From positions 744,001 to 808,000 of the forward strand of contig NZ_JAAOZF010000002.1 of assembly GCF_011759705.1 (NCBI RefSeq): a DNA stretch of 64,000 bases. The letters run 5' to 3'. The translations under genes were made by a program, and so were the position numbers. Under the pieces are notes generated by a model. The model ran no database searches. It saw only the letters and a list, made by a program, of their open reading frames with translations, and was not told the DNA's origin. Positions 55,756 to 64,000 of the stretch are shown here, one piece after another; within the stretch, counting starts at the first letter, position 1; each line of letters begins with the position of its first letter. Source of the stretch: Microbacterium ulmi. Lineage in GTDB: Bacteria > Actinomycetota > Actinomycetes > Actinomycetales > Microbacteriaceae.

Positions 55756-57420
55756 CTAGAGTCCGCGGCCGAGCGGGATCGCGGCGCCCGGGATCGCGTC
55801 GAGAAGACGCCGCGTGTACTCCTGCGAGGGGTTCGCGAAGATCGCGTCGACCGTGCCCTGCTCGACGATGCGTCCCTTCTCCATGACGCAGACGTCGTCG
55901 GCGGCGACGCGCACGACGGCGAGGTCGTGCGTGATGAACAGGTATGTGAGGTCGAGCTCCTCCTGCAGCTGCGCCAGAAGCTGGAGGACCTGGTCCTGCA
56001 CGAGCACGTCGAGTGCGGAGACCGCTTCGTCGAGCACGACGATGTCGGGCTTGAGCGCGAGCGCGCGCGCGATCGCGACGCGCTGACGCTGGCCTCCCGA
56101 CAGCTCGCTGGGGTACCTCGTCGCGAGCGCCTGCGGCAGCGACACCTGGTCGAGGAGCTCTTTCGCTCGTGCCCGGCGCGACGCCTTGTCGCCCACGTTG
56201 TGGATGTCGAGCGGCTCGGAGATCGTGTTGCCGACGTTGCGGAGCGGATCGAGCGAGCCGTACGGGTCCTGGAAGACCGGCTGCATGCGCCGGCGCATCT
56301 CGAACGCCTGCTTCCTCGTGAGGCCTTCGATGTGGCGGCCGTCGATCTCGATCGTGCCGGAAGTGGGCTCTTCGAGCTTGAGCACCATCTTCGCGACCGT
56401 CGACTTGCCCGATCCGGACTCGCCGACGAGCGCGAGCGTCTTTCCTCGCGGGATCGCGAACGACACGGAATCCACGGCACGGAACGGCTCGCTGCGGAAG
56501 CCGCCCTGGCGGATCTTGTAGTCCTTCGTGAGATCCGTCACGCGCACGGCAGGAGGCGCGGCGGGGTCGACGTCGAGATCGATCCGCTCCCGCGAGGACG
56601 TCTGGATGCGCTGCGACGCGATGCTCGGCGCGGCCGTGACGAGACGCTTCGTGTACGGATGGATCGGGTTCTCGAGGATGATGCGGCTCGGACCCGCCTC
56701 GACGATCTCGCCGTCCTTCATGACGACGATCTTCTCGGCGCGCTCGGCGGCGAGGCCGAGGTCGTGCGTGATGAGGAGCACGGACGTGCCGAGCTCGCGC
56801 GTGAGCTTGGCCATGTGGTCGAGGATGACGCGCTGCACCGTGACGTCGAGCGCCGAGGTCGGCTCATCCGCGATGAGCAGCTTGGGGTCGGCCGCGAGCC
56901 CGATGCCGATGAGCGCACGCTGGCGCATGCCGCCGGAGAACTGGTGCGGGTACTGATGCAGACGCCGCTCGGCATCGCCGAGTCCGGCCTGCTTGAGCAC
57001 CTCGATCGCGCGGGCCTCGACATCCCTCCGGCCCGAGGCGATGCCCGTCGCGCGGACCGCCTCCTTCACCTGGAAGCCGATGCTCCACACGGGATTGAGG
57101 TTCGACATGGGGTCCTGCGGGACATAGCCGATGTCGCGTCCGCGCACGCGCTCCATCTGCGACTTCGTGAGCGTCGTCAGCTCGCGTCCGTCGAGCGTGA
57201 TGCTGCCGGCCGTCACATGGCCCGTCCCGGGGAGGAGGTTGACGATGGCCGAGGCCGTCGTCGACTTGCCGGAGCCCGACTCCCCCACGATGGCGACGGT
57301 CTCGCCCGGGAGCACGTCGAAGCTCACGCCGTGCAGGACCTCGTTGGTGCCCGACTGCGTGTCGAAGGCGACCCTCAGGTCGCGGATGCTCAGCAGGGGT
57401 GCGTCGGTGATGCCGCTCAT
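55756..57420 (-). CDS. Fused OppD-OppF ATPase without Fe-S cysteines (opp2)
   Basis: A 554-residue double ABC ATPase. Walker A GESGSGKST occurs twice, with signatures FSGGMRQRALI and LSGGQRQRVAI and Walker B LLIADEPTS and VVLDEAVSA (the second has Ala where Pro is usual). It is 149 residues shorter than the opp1 protein. Both cysteine-containing oligopeptide-domain extensions are missing: the first half ends with NPIHPYTKRLVTAAPS and the chain ends GAAIPLGRGL, with no cysteines in either region. ATGA overlap couples it to the permease gene. Confidence 0.93.
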   Translation of the reverse strand: MSGITDAPLLSIRDLRVAFDTQSGTNEVLHGVSFDVLPGETVAIVGESGSGKSTTASAIVNLLPGTGHVTAGSITLDGRELTTLTKSQMERVRGRDIGYVPQDPMSNLNPVWSIGFQVKEAVRATGIASGRRDVEARAIEVLKQAGLGDAERRLHQYPHQFSGGMRQRALIGIGLAADPKLLIADEPTSALDVTVQRVILDHMAKLTRELGTSVLLITHDLGLAAERAEKIVVMKDGEIVEAGPSRIILENPIHPYTKRLVTAAPSIASQRIQTSSRERIDLDVDPAAPPAVRVTDLTKDYKIRQGGFRSEPFRAVDSVSFAIPRGKTLALVGESGSGKSTVAKMVLKLEEPTSGTIEIDGRHIEGLTRKQAFEMRRRMQPVFQDPYGSLDPLRNVGNTISEPLDIHNVGDKASRRARAKELLDQVSLPQALATRYPSELSGGQRQRVAIARALALKPDIVVLDEAVSALDVLVQDQVLQLLAQLQEELDLTYLFITHDLAVVRVAADDVCVMEKGRIVEQGTVDAIFANPSQEYTRRLLDAIPGAAIPLGRGL

Positions 57421-58361
57421 CGGCGAGCCCTCGCTCTCGGGTCGAGGGCGTCTCGGATGAGCTCGCCCAGCAGGATGAACGCGAGCACCGTCAGGGTGAG
57501 CGCGATCGACGGGTAGATGAGTGCCATGGGAGCGACGCGGAGCGACTGCTGCGCCTGCGAGATGTCGTTGCCCCACGACATGACGTCGCTGCCGAGCCCG
57601 ACGCCGAGGAAGGTCAGGGTCGCCTCCGCGACGATCGCCGCCGCGAGACCGATCGTCGAGATGACGAGCAGGGGTGCGATCGCGTTCGGCACGACGTGCG
57701 ACAGGAGGATGCGGAACCGCGACTGGCCCAGGGCACGGGATGCCGTGATGAAGTCGGCCTGGCGCACCCTGAGCACCTCAGCGCGCACGACGCGCGCCGT
57801 CGACGCCCAGGCGAACCCGCCGATGGCGAGCGCGAGGGTGAAGACGTTCCGGAACTGCCAGAAGACGCTCATCACGACGACCGCCGCGAGGATGTAGGGG
57901 ATCGAGAAGAAGATGTCGCCGATGCGCGAGAGCAGCGAGTCGAGCCAGCCGCCGTAGAAGCCCGCGAGCGCACCCATCACGAGTCCGATCGTCGAGCCGA
58001 TGAGGGTCGCGAGCAGGCCGACCGCGAGCGAGGTCCGCGAGCCCCACACGATGCGCGCCCAGATGTCGCAGCCCTGGAAGGTGAAGCCGAGGGGATGCCC
58101 CTGCGCGGGACCGCCGTTGCTGTTGGCGAGCTGGCAGTTGGCGTTGGGCGGCGTCTGGGTGAACAGCGTCGGCCACACCGCCATCAGCAGGATGACGAAC
58201 ACGACCGCGAGTGCGAGCCAGAACGTCGGGCGCTTGCGCAGATCGCGCCACGCGTCCGACCACAGGCTCGTGGGCTTGGCGTCGACGCGGACCGCGTCGA
58301 CCGCGATCGTCTCGTCTTTGACGGGGGCGACGAAATGCGTCGCGGCGGAGTCACTTGACAT
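57417..58361 (-). CDS. Oligopeptide ABC transporter permease OppC (opp2)
   Basis: A 314-residue permease with first helix at about 46-66. The first periplasmic loop contains two cysteines (NANCQLAN and TFQGCDIWAR) that could form a disulfide. The ATPase-docking EAA loop is ITASRALGQSRFRILLSHVVPN. The start overlaps the OppB frame by 11 bases. Confidence 0.92.
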   Translation of the reverse strand: MSSDSAATHFVAPVKDETIAVDAVRVDAKPTSLWSDAWRDLRKRPTFWLALAVVFVILLMAVWPTLFTQTPPNANCQLANSNGGPAQGHPLGFTFQGCDIWARIVWGSRTSLAVGLLATLIGSTIGLVMGALAGFYGGWLDSLLSRIGDIFFSIPYILAAVVVMSVFWQFRNVFTLALAIGGFAWASTARVVRAEVLRVRQADFITASRALGQSRFRILLSHVVPNAIAPLLVISTIGLAAAIVAEATLTFLGVGLGSDVMSWGNDISQAQQSLRVAPMALIYPSIALTLTVLAFILLGELIRDALDPRARARR

Positions 58362-59280
58362 AGCGGATCCTCGGGTCGAGCAGACCGTAGAGAAGGTCGA
58401 CGAACAGGTTGACGATCACGTAGATGATGACGAAGACCGTCACGAAGGAGACGATCGTCGGCCCTTCGTGGGCGAGCGTCGCGCGGAACAGCGTGTTGCC
58501 GACCCCGGGGACGTTGAAGATCGCCTCCGTGACGGTCGCGCCGACGAGCAGGACCCCGAAGTTCGTCGCGCTGTTCGTGATGACGGGGATGAGCGAGTTG
58601 CGCAGGACGTGCACGGGGATGACGCGGCGGCGCGGGAGGCCCTTGCTGTAGGCCGTGCGCACCCAGTCTTGATTGAGCGTGTCGATCACCGAGCCGCGCA
58701 TGAGGCGCATGCTCGTCGCGTACAGGCTCACGCCGAGGACTATCGCCGGCAGCCAGAGATCACCCCAGTCGTTCTGCGAGCCGACAGTGGGCCGGAACCA
58801 CCCGAGCTGGATCGCCAGGAAGTACTGCGCGATGAACGCGAGCACGAAGATCGGGACCGCGACGAAGACGAGAGCGATGACGAGCGAGACGTTGTCGAAC
58901 ACCTTGCCCTTGCGCAGAGCCGAGACCGTGCCGATGACGATCGACAGCGTGAACTCGATCGCGATCGCCATGATCGCCAGCCGGCCCGTGACCGGCAGCG
59001 TGCGCGCCAGAACGTCGTTGACCGACTGACCGGAGAACGTGACGCCCATGTTCCCCTGGAAGATGCCGGCGATGTAGAAGAAGTACTGCACGATGAACGG
59101 CTGGTCGAGGTGATACTGCGCACGCAGCGCGTCGAGCAGCTGCGGGCTCGGCGTCCTGTCGCCGAACAGCGCCAGGATCGGGTCGCCGGGCATCGCGAAC
59201 ACGAGGAAATAGATCAGCAGCGTCGACCCGAAGAACACGGGGATGACCTGCAGCAGACGTCTGAGGATGTAACCGAGCAT
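58351..59280 (-). CDS. Oligopeptide ABC transporter permease OppB (opp2)
   Basis: A 309-residue permease that begins with the classic MLGYILRRLLQVIPVFFGST. FAMPGDPILALFGDRTP and the EAA loop VRTAYSKGLPRRRVIPVHVLRN are conserved DppB/OppB features. GGAAGG lies eight bases before the ATG. It is separated from oppA2 by 167 bases that contain a very strong hairpin. Confidence 0.93.
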   Translation of the reverse strand: MLGYILRRLLQVIPVFFGSTLLIYFLVFAMPGDPILALFGDRTPSPQLLDALRAQYHLDQPFIVQYFFYIAGIFQGNMGVTFSGQSVNDVLARTLPVTGRLAIMAIAIEFTLSIVIGTVSALRKGKVFDNVSLVIALVFVAVPIFVLAFIAQYFLAIQLGWFRPTVGSQNDWGDLWLPAIVLGVSLYATSMRLMRGSVIDTLNQDWVRTAYSKGLPRRRVIPVHVLRNSLIPVITNSATNFGVLLVGATVTEAIFNVPGVGNTLFRATLAHEGPTIVSFVTVFVIIYVIVNLFVDLLYGLLDPRIRYVK

Positions 59281-59399
59281 CCGCTTTCCTTCCAGCTTCC
59301 GGCCGCGATGCGCACGTCACGAACGAGCTATGCGCCGGAATCCTCTCACAGCCATCGTGCCGCGTGCGGGTGCGGAGCGCGAGTGGCCAGGGCGAACAG

Positions 59400-59435
59400 C
59401 CCGTGGGGCGGTGGCTCGCGCCACCGCCCCACGGG
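59400..59435 (-). terminator. 15-bp perfect hairpin between oppA2 and oppB2
   Basis: CCCGTGGGGCGGTGG at 59400-59414 and its exact complement at 59421-59435, loop CTCGCG. It begins 13 bases after the oppA2 stop and lacks a U-tract on the minus strand (CTGTTCGCCC), so partial termination or RNA end protection is likely. Confidence 0.75.
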
Positions 59436-59447
59436 TGAGATCCGGAG

Positions 59448-61073
59448 TTACTCCTTGGTGATCTCGTAGTACAGCGGGACCGAGTTCCACCCGAACGTGA
59501 CGTTCGAGACCGTCTCGGCGAAGCCGCCCGTGACGTTCGAGTACCACAGCGGGATGGCCGGGAGGTCCTTCAGCAGGATCTCCTGAGCGTCCTGGTACTT
59601 CGCGTTCGCGTCGTCCTGGTTCGCGGCCGCGGCGCCCTCGGCGATCAGCGCGTCGAAGTCGGGGTTCGTGTAGTCGCCGTCGTTCGAGCTCGCACCCGTG
59701 CCGTACAGCGGCGCGAGGAAGTTGTACAGACCGGGGTAGTCGGCCTGCCAGCCCGTGCGGAACGCCGAGGTGATCGTGCGGTCGTTGACCTGCTTGCGCA
59801 GACCCGCGAAGTCCACGAACGGAGCGCCGGACGCATCGATGCCGAGCGTGTTCTTGAGCGAGTTCGACACCGCGTCGACCCACGGCTGGTGACCGCCGTC
59901 GGAGTTGTACGCGATCTGGAACGTGCCGCTCCACGGCGAGATGGCGTCGGCCTGGGCCCACAGCTCCTTCGCCTTGTCGGCGTCGTACTCGAGCACGTCG
60001 GCGCCGTCGAGCGAGTCCGACCAGCCGTCGATCACGGGCGACGTGAAGTCGCTCGCGGGCGTGCGGGTGTCGTTGAAGACGACCTTCGTGATCTCGGGAC
60101 GGTTGATCGCGAGGGAGATCGCCTGACGACGCAGCGCGCCCTCCTCGCCGCTGAAGTGCGGGAGGTTCTGCGCGATCGTGAAGGACTGGAACACGGCTGC
60201 CGGCTGGTTGACGGCGCGGTCGCCGAGCTCCGACTCGAAGGTCGGCAGAGCCGTCGGGGGAACGCCGTCGATGACGTCGACGTTGCCGGCGAGCAGGTCT
60301 GCGTACGCGGCATCCTGGGTCGCGTAGAAGACGATCGTGAGACCGCCGTTCTGCGCCTGGCGGCCGCCCTGGTAGTCCTCGTTCTTCACGAGGTCGATCT
60401 GGACGTCGTGCTGCCACGCCGTGTCGCTCGCGAGCTTGTAGGGGCCGTTGCCGATCGGGGCCTCGCCGAACGCCTCGATGTCGTCGAAGGCGACGTCGGG
60501 GAGCGGGTAGTAGGCCGAGTAGCCCAGGCGCAGCGCGAAGTCGGCCGCGACGGGCGAGGTCAGCTTGATCGTGAACGTGTGGTCATCGACCTTCTCGAGG
60601 CCCGTGAGGTCGGAGTCGGCGTCGGGGTTGAAGCCCTCGATGTCCTGGAACCAGGACTGGTTCTGCTGCGCGTTCGACAGCTGCGCGCCGTAGTTCCACG
60701 CGTTGATGAAGTTGTCGGCGAGGACCTCGGTGCCGTCCGTGAAGGTCTGACCCTCCTTGAGGACGACGGTGAGCGTCGAGGGGTCGTCGACCGTGATCGA
60801 GTCGGCCATGTCGTTGACGATCTTGCCGTCACCGTCGTAGTAGGCCAGCCCCGCGAAGATCGAGTCGAGGATCTTGCCGCCGCCGACCTCGTTCGTGTTG
60901 GTCGGGATCAGCGGGTTCTCCGGCTCCGAGCCGTTGGTCGTGATGATGGCGGAGCTGTCCCCTTCGGGCGCCGTCGTCGGCGTGGTGCCGCCGCCGCCCG
61001 CGCAGCCGGCGAGTGCGAGGGTGCCCGCAGCCAGCAGCGCGAGGCCCGCGAGGGCGATCTTGTTGCGCTTCAC
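59448..61073 (-). CDS. Oligopeptide ABC transporter substrate-binding lipoprotein (opp2)
   Basis: A 541-residue surface lipoprotein and the first gene of opp2. The signal peptide ends LALAGC (lipobox Cys at residue 23), followed by a Gly/Thr/Pro linker. The mature part shows ITTNGSEPENPLIPTN at its start, VVLKEGQTFTDGTEVLADNF and RRQAISLAINRPEITKVVF, the OppA/DppA core, and GNGPYKLASD. AGGAGG lies before GTG 61073. A promoter and motifs shared with opp1 and gltA are upstream. Confidence 0.94.
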   Translation of the reverse strand: MKRNKIALAGLALLAAGTLALAGCAGGGGTTPTTAPEGDSSAIITTNGSEPENPLIPTNTNEVGGGKILDSIFAGLAYYDGDGKIVNDMADSITVDDPSTLTVVLKEGQTFTDGTEVLADNFINAWNYGAQLSNAQQNQSWFQDIEGFNPDADSDLTGLEKVDDHTFTIKLTSPVAADFALRLGYSAYYPLPDVAFDDIEAFGEAPIGNGPYKLASDTAWQHDVQIDLVKNEDYQGGRQAQNGGLTIVFYATQDAAYADLLAGNVDVIDGVPPTALPTFESELGDRAVNQPAAVFQSFTIAQNLPHFSGEEGALRRQAISLAINRPEITKVVFNDTRTPASDFTSPVIDGWSDSLDGADVLEYDADKAKELWAQADAISPWSGTFQIAYNSDGGHQPWVDAVSNSLKNTLGIDASGAPFVDFAGLRKQVNDRTITSAFRTGWQADYPGLYNFLAPLYGTGASSNDGDYTNPDFDALIAEGAAAANQDDANAKYQDAQEILLKDLPAIPLWYSNVTGGFAETVSNVTFGWNSVPLYYEITKE

Positions 61074-61142
61074 TTGTCCTCCTGTGCAAGAGATGATGTG
61101 TCCCCGCGCGTCATCGACCGAGGACGTTACGGGACAGGGGCC

Positions 61143-61172
61143 ACCATAAGCACAGTTACCCGTTTGCTCCAA
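61143..61172 (-). promoter_or_regulatory. Candidate -35/-10 promoter of opp2
   Basis: On the minus strand TTGGAG (61172-61167), an 18-base spacer and TATGGT (61148-61143) resemble a sigma-A promoter, with a predicted leader of about 63 nt. Confidence 0.5.
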
Positions 61173-61196
61173 CCGACGGCGAATACTGTTACAGAC

Positions 61197-61205
61197 CCTT
61201 AACAA
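61197..61205. promoter_or_regulatory. CCTTAACAA motif upstream of opp2
   Basis: Same nonamer as at 55131-55139. It lies 25 bases upstream of the opp2 -35, and a CTGTTACAG repeat (61186-61194) lies between. Confidence 0.4.
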
Positions 61206-61217
61206 AAAGCGTGGACG

Positions 61218-62060
61218 ATGTGGCAATCTGACGTGGTGGCCGCGGACGTCGATCGACAGGGACGCTCGTCCCCCGTCATCTCGCGCTCCCGGCTCACGTG
61301 GGAGATCGCGCTCGTGCTCGCGATCTCGGTCGGACAGTCCGCGCTCTACTCCATCCTGACCCTCGTGCGGCGGTATCTCGCGGAGATCCCGCTCGGACAG
61401 CAGCAGACGCAGCTCAATCCGACGCAGTCCGCGCAGGCGTTCTGGGATGCGCTGTACCAGCTGCTCGACATCCTCTTCTCCTTCGCGCTCGTCGGGCTCG
61501 TGCTGTATCTCCTGTGGGATGCCGGACGCAGCCCCTTCCGCCGGATCGGGCTCGATCTCTCCCGCTTCGGGCGCGATCTGGGCCTCGGCCTCGCGATCGC
61601 GGCCGGGATCGGCATCCCGGGTCTCGCGCTCTACGCGGCGGGCAGGGCTGCCGGTCTCACGGTGGCCGTCGTCGCGTCGCCGCTGGACGCCGCCTGGTAC
61701 ACGGTCCCGATCCTCGTGCTCAGCGCGCTGCGGGCGGGCCTGCTCGAGGAGGTCGTCCTGATCGGGTATCTCACGACGCGGCTGCGTCAGCTCGGCTGGG
61801 GACCGTGGACGATCATCCTGTCGTCGGCGGCGCTGCGCGGCGCGTACCACGCGTACCAGGGCGTCGGTCCGATCGTGGGGAACTTCGTCATGGGCGTCGT
61901 GATGGGATGGGCGTACCGCCGCTGGGGTCGTGTCATGCCGCTCGTCATCGCGCACACGCTGCTCGACGTCGTCGCGTTCGTCGGATATCCGCTCGCCGCG
62001 GCCCTGTGGCCCGGCGTGTTCGGACCCGTCCCGACGCCGACGCCCACCCCCACCCCGTAG
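61218..62060 (+). CDS. CPBP family intramembrane metalloprotease
   Basis: A 280-residue polytopic protein of the CAAX protease/bacteriocin-processing (CPBP, Abi) family. The catalytic motifs are AGLLEEVVLIGYL (double Glu near residue 177), RGAYHAYQG (Arg and His) and LVIAHTLLDVVAF (His). About seven to eight membrane helices are predicted. The C-terminus ends in a PT repeat (PVPTPTPTPTP). ATG 61218 lacks a good ribosome binding site; later GTG codons are alternatives. It is divergent from oppA2. Substrates are unknown. Confidence 0.85.
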   Translation: MWQSDVVAADVDRQGRSSPVISRSRLTWEIALVLAISVGQSALYSILTLVRRYLAEIPLGQQQTQLNPTQSAQAFWDALYQLLDILFSFALVGLVLYLLWDAGRSPFRRIGLDLSRFGRDLGLGLAIAAGIGIPGLALYAAGRAAGLTVAVVASPLDAAWYTVPILVLSALRAGLLEEVVLIGYLTTRLRQLGWGPWTIILSSAALRGAYHAYQGVGPIVGNFVMGVVMGWAYRRWGRVMPLVIAHTLLDVVAFVGYPLAAALWPGVFGPVPTPTPTPTP

Positions 62061-62170
62061 CCCGCGACCTCGCGGTCACCGAGTTCGGAGGATCGCGCGA
62101 ACCTCGCAGGTCTCGGGAGAGATCCTCCGGGCCCGGCCCGATCCTCCGACGTCCGCAGACGCGCGCGGCG

Positions 62171-64000
62171 TCAGGCGAACGCCTCGATCGGCGGGCAGGC
62201 GCACACGAGGTTGCGGTCGCCATAGGCGTTGTCGATGCGACGGACGGGCGGCCAGTACTTCGTGCGCACGAGCGCGTGCACGGGGTACACGGCCTTCTCG
62301 CGCGAGTACGGGTGCGTCCACTCCCCCGCGACGACCGACTCGGCCGTGTGCGGTGCGCCCACGAGCGGGTTGTCGTCGGCGGGCCACTCGCCCGCCGCGA
62401 CGGCGAGCGCCTCGGCCTTGATCGCGATCATGGCCTCGATGAAGCGCTCGATCTCGCCGAGGTCCTCCGACTCGGTCGGCTCGACCATGAGCGTGCCCGC
62501 GACGGGGAACGACATCGTCGGCGCGTGGAAGCCGTAGTCGATGAGCCGCTTCGCGACGTCGTCGACCGAGATGCCCGTCGCCTCCTTCAGCGGGCGCAGG
62601 TCGAGGATGCACTCGTGGGCGACGAGGCCGCCCTCCCCCGCGTACAGCACCGGGTAGTGGTCCTCCAGCCGTGCCGCGATGTAGTTCGCCGCGAGGACGG
62701 CGGCGGCCGTGGCATCCTTCAGCCCCTCCGCGCCCATCATGCGGACGTACGCCCACGAGATGGGGAGGATGGATGCCGAGCCCGCCGGCGCGGCCGAGAC
62801 CGGCCCTCCCTCGAACACGAAGCCGCCCGCGTGGTCCGCCCGCTGCGACAGCGGATGCGAGGGCAGGTAGGGGGCGAGGTGCGCCTTCGCCGCGACGGGG
62901 CCGACGCCGGGTCCTCCCCCGCCGTGCGGGATCGCGAACGTCTTGTGCAGGTTCAGGTGCGAGACGTCGCCGCCCAGGTCGCCGAAGCGGGCGAAGCCGA
63001 GCAGGGCGTTGAGGTTCGCTCCGTCGACGTACACCTGTCCGCCCGCGTCATGGACGGCCTGCGTGATCTCGAGGACCTCGTGCTCGTACACGCCGTGCGT
63101 CGACGGGTACGTGATCATGAGCGCCGCGAGCTCCGCCGCGTGCAGAGCGATCTTCGCGCGCAGGTCGCCGAGGTCGACGTTGCCCGCTTCGTCGCACGCG
63201 ACGACGACGACCTTCATGCCCGCGAGGACGGCGGAGGCCGCGTTCGTGCCGTGCGCCGACGAAGGGATGAGGCACACGGTGCGCCCCGTGTCGCCGTTCG
63301 CGCGGTGGTAGCCGCGGATCGCGAGCAGGCCCGCGAGCTCGCCCTGGGAGCCGGCGTTGGGCTGCAGCGAGACGGCGTCATAGCCCGTCACCTCGGCGAG
63401 CCACGTCTCGAGCTGCTCGATCATCGCGAGGTAGCCGTGCACGTCGGCCTCAGGCGCGAACGGATGCACACGCGAGAACTCGGGCCAGGACACGGCCGCC
63501 ATCTCGGTCGCGGCATTGAGCTTCATGGTGCACGAGCCGAGTGGGATCATGCCCCGGTCGAGCGCGTAGTCGCGGTCGGCGAGCGTCTTGAGATACCGCA
63601 TCATGGCCGTCTCGGAGCGGTGCGCCGTGAAGACGGGGTGCGTGAGGAAGTCCTCCTGACGGAGGAGGGATGCCGCGACGCCCCGCAGGGGCTCGGCCTC
63701 GCCGAACGGCAGGTCCCGCACGTCGCGCTCCGCCTCGGGGAGTCCGAACGCCCAGGCGACGACGGCGAGGTCGTCTGCCGTCGTCGTCTCGTCGACCGAG
63801 ACCCCGACGGTCGCGTCGTCGACCCAGAACAGCTGGTAGCCCTTCGAGCGCGCCCGTTCGACGACGCGCCCCGACGGGCCCGGGGTCACGACCCTGATCG
63901 TGTCGAAGAACGCGTCGTGCCTGACGACGAGTCCGTACTCTCGCAGGCGTGCGGCCAAGGCCTCGGCCTTCTGAGCGACCTCCCCGGCGATCGAGCGGAG
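62171..64000 (-). CDS. gcvP: Glycine dehydrogenase (decarboxylating), P protein, C-terminal two-thirds (runs off right edge)
   Basis: The frame is open to base 64000, giving 609 residues of a protein that is normally about 950; the N-terminal third is outside. It decarboxylates glycine and passes the aminomethyl group to lipoyl-GcvH in the glycine cleavage system. The cofactor lysine is in [34 protein letters not shown] and [20 protein letters not shown] are strongly conserved. The protein ends [19 protein letters not shown]. No internal start is proposed: the TTG at 63958 is not the true one. Any glycine riboswitch would lie outside the window. Confidence 0.95.
   Translation of the reverse strand, partial: LRSIAGEVAQKAEALAARLREYGLVVRHDAFFDTIRVVTPGPSGRVVERARSKGYQLFWVDDATVGVSVDETTTADDLAVVAWAFGLPEAERDVRDLPFGEAEPLRGVAASLLRQEDFLTHPVFTAHRSETAMMRYLKTLADRDYALDRGMIPLGSCTMKLNAATEMAAVSWPEFSRVHPFAPEADVHGYLAMIEQLETWLAEVTGYDAVSLQPNAGSQGELAGLLAIRGYHRANGDTGRTVCLIPSSAHGTNAASAVLAGMKVVVVACDEAGNVDLGDLRAKIALHAAELAALMITYPSTHGVYEHEVLEITQAVHDAGGQVYVDGANLNALLGFARFGDLGGDVSHLNLHKTFAIPHGGGGPGVGPVAAKAHLAPYLPSHPLSQRADHAGGFVFEGGPVSAAPAGSASILPISWAYVRMMGAEGLKDATAAAVLAANYIAARLEDHYPVLYAGEGGLVAHECILDLRPLKEATGISVDDVAKRLIDYGFHAPTMSFPVAGTLMVEPTESEDLGEIERFIEAMIAIKAEALAVAAGEWPADDNPLVGAPHTAESVVAGEWTHPYSREKAVYPVHALVRTKYWPPVRRIDNAYGDRNLVCACPPIEAFA

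Noticed and set aside
62000-62060. The PT repeat end of the CPBP protein as evidence of a frameshift
   Set aside because: The frame is continuous with a proper TAG stop, and Pro/Thr tails after the last helix are common in this family.

Overview
The window is chromosomal DNA of a high-GC (about 70% by eye) Gram-positive actinobacterium, most likely a member of the Microbacteriaceae close to Microbacterium. The signs are the strong G/C bias at third codon positions, the AdnAB-type recombination helicase-nuclease instead of RecBCD, UPF0182, DUF3107 and DUF3117 proteins, and many leaderless TAnnnT-N6-ATG/GTG gene starts. It is a dense core-genome segment. I see no prophage, transposase, CRISPR array or integrated island, and no gap longer than 300 bases lacks a gene.

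Layout. 1-6 kb: two CDP-glycerol glycerophosphotransferase-family genes (wall teichoic acid type, the first cut by the edge), an HtrA-like membrane protease, a PLP aminotransferase, and a nitrilase coupled to a small membrane protein. 6.2 kb: a solitary initiator tRNA-Met. 6.4-27.6 kb: a genome-stability and proteolysis block: UPF0182, YlbL-like PDZ/Lon protease, DUF2342 metalloprotease, a ThiF/TOMM-E1-like orphan, UvrD2, NudC, a phosphotransferase, AdnB, AdnA, DUF3107, PhzF, a ferritin-like protein and the DEAD-box helicase RhlE. From memory this follows M. tuberculosis Rv3193c-Rv3211. 27.7-32.3 kb: an SHOCT protein, a PHP phosphoesterase, an EEP phosphatase, Xaa-Pro aminopeptidase and an alpha/beta hydrolase. 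32.3-37.6 kb: a general-stress protein divergent from a coupled MgtE_N/CBS-DUF1003-Mrp operon, then TatB, an O-methyltransferase and the 57-residue DUF3117 gene. 37.7-45.7 kb: a PIG-V-like mannosyltransferase, dapE and dapD (divergent), lactate permease, citrate synthase, dapC and ferredoxin. 45.7-49.1 kb: AzlCD and TypA/BipA. 49.3-61.1 kb: two complete opp/dpp peptide-import operons in tandem, both with fused OppDF ATPases but different gene order. 61.2-64 kb: a CPBP protease and the C-terminal two-thirds of glycine dehydrogenase (gcvP).

How it fits together. Lysine/cell-wall diaminopimelate synthesis is represented by dapC, dapD and dapE; peptide import feeds amino-acid pools, with AzlCD as the matching exporter; gltA and lldP belong to central carbon use; AdnAB and UvrD2 repair DNA. 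The strongest unexplained signals are not genes. One is a heavily over-represented octamer, GGATGCCG/CGGCATCC. The others are the near-uniform leaderless promoter geometry, two minisatellites at convergent gene ends, and short motifs shared between the two opp promoter regions and gltA. The most interesting protein-level candidates are the orphan TOMM-E1-like protein and the coupled MgtE_N/CBS-DUF1003-Mrp module. I did not find a convincing new defence or mobile system.
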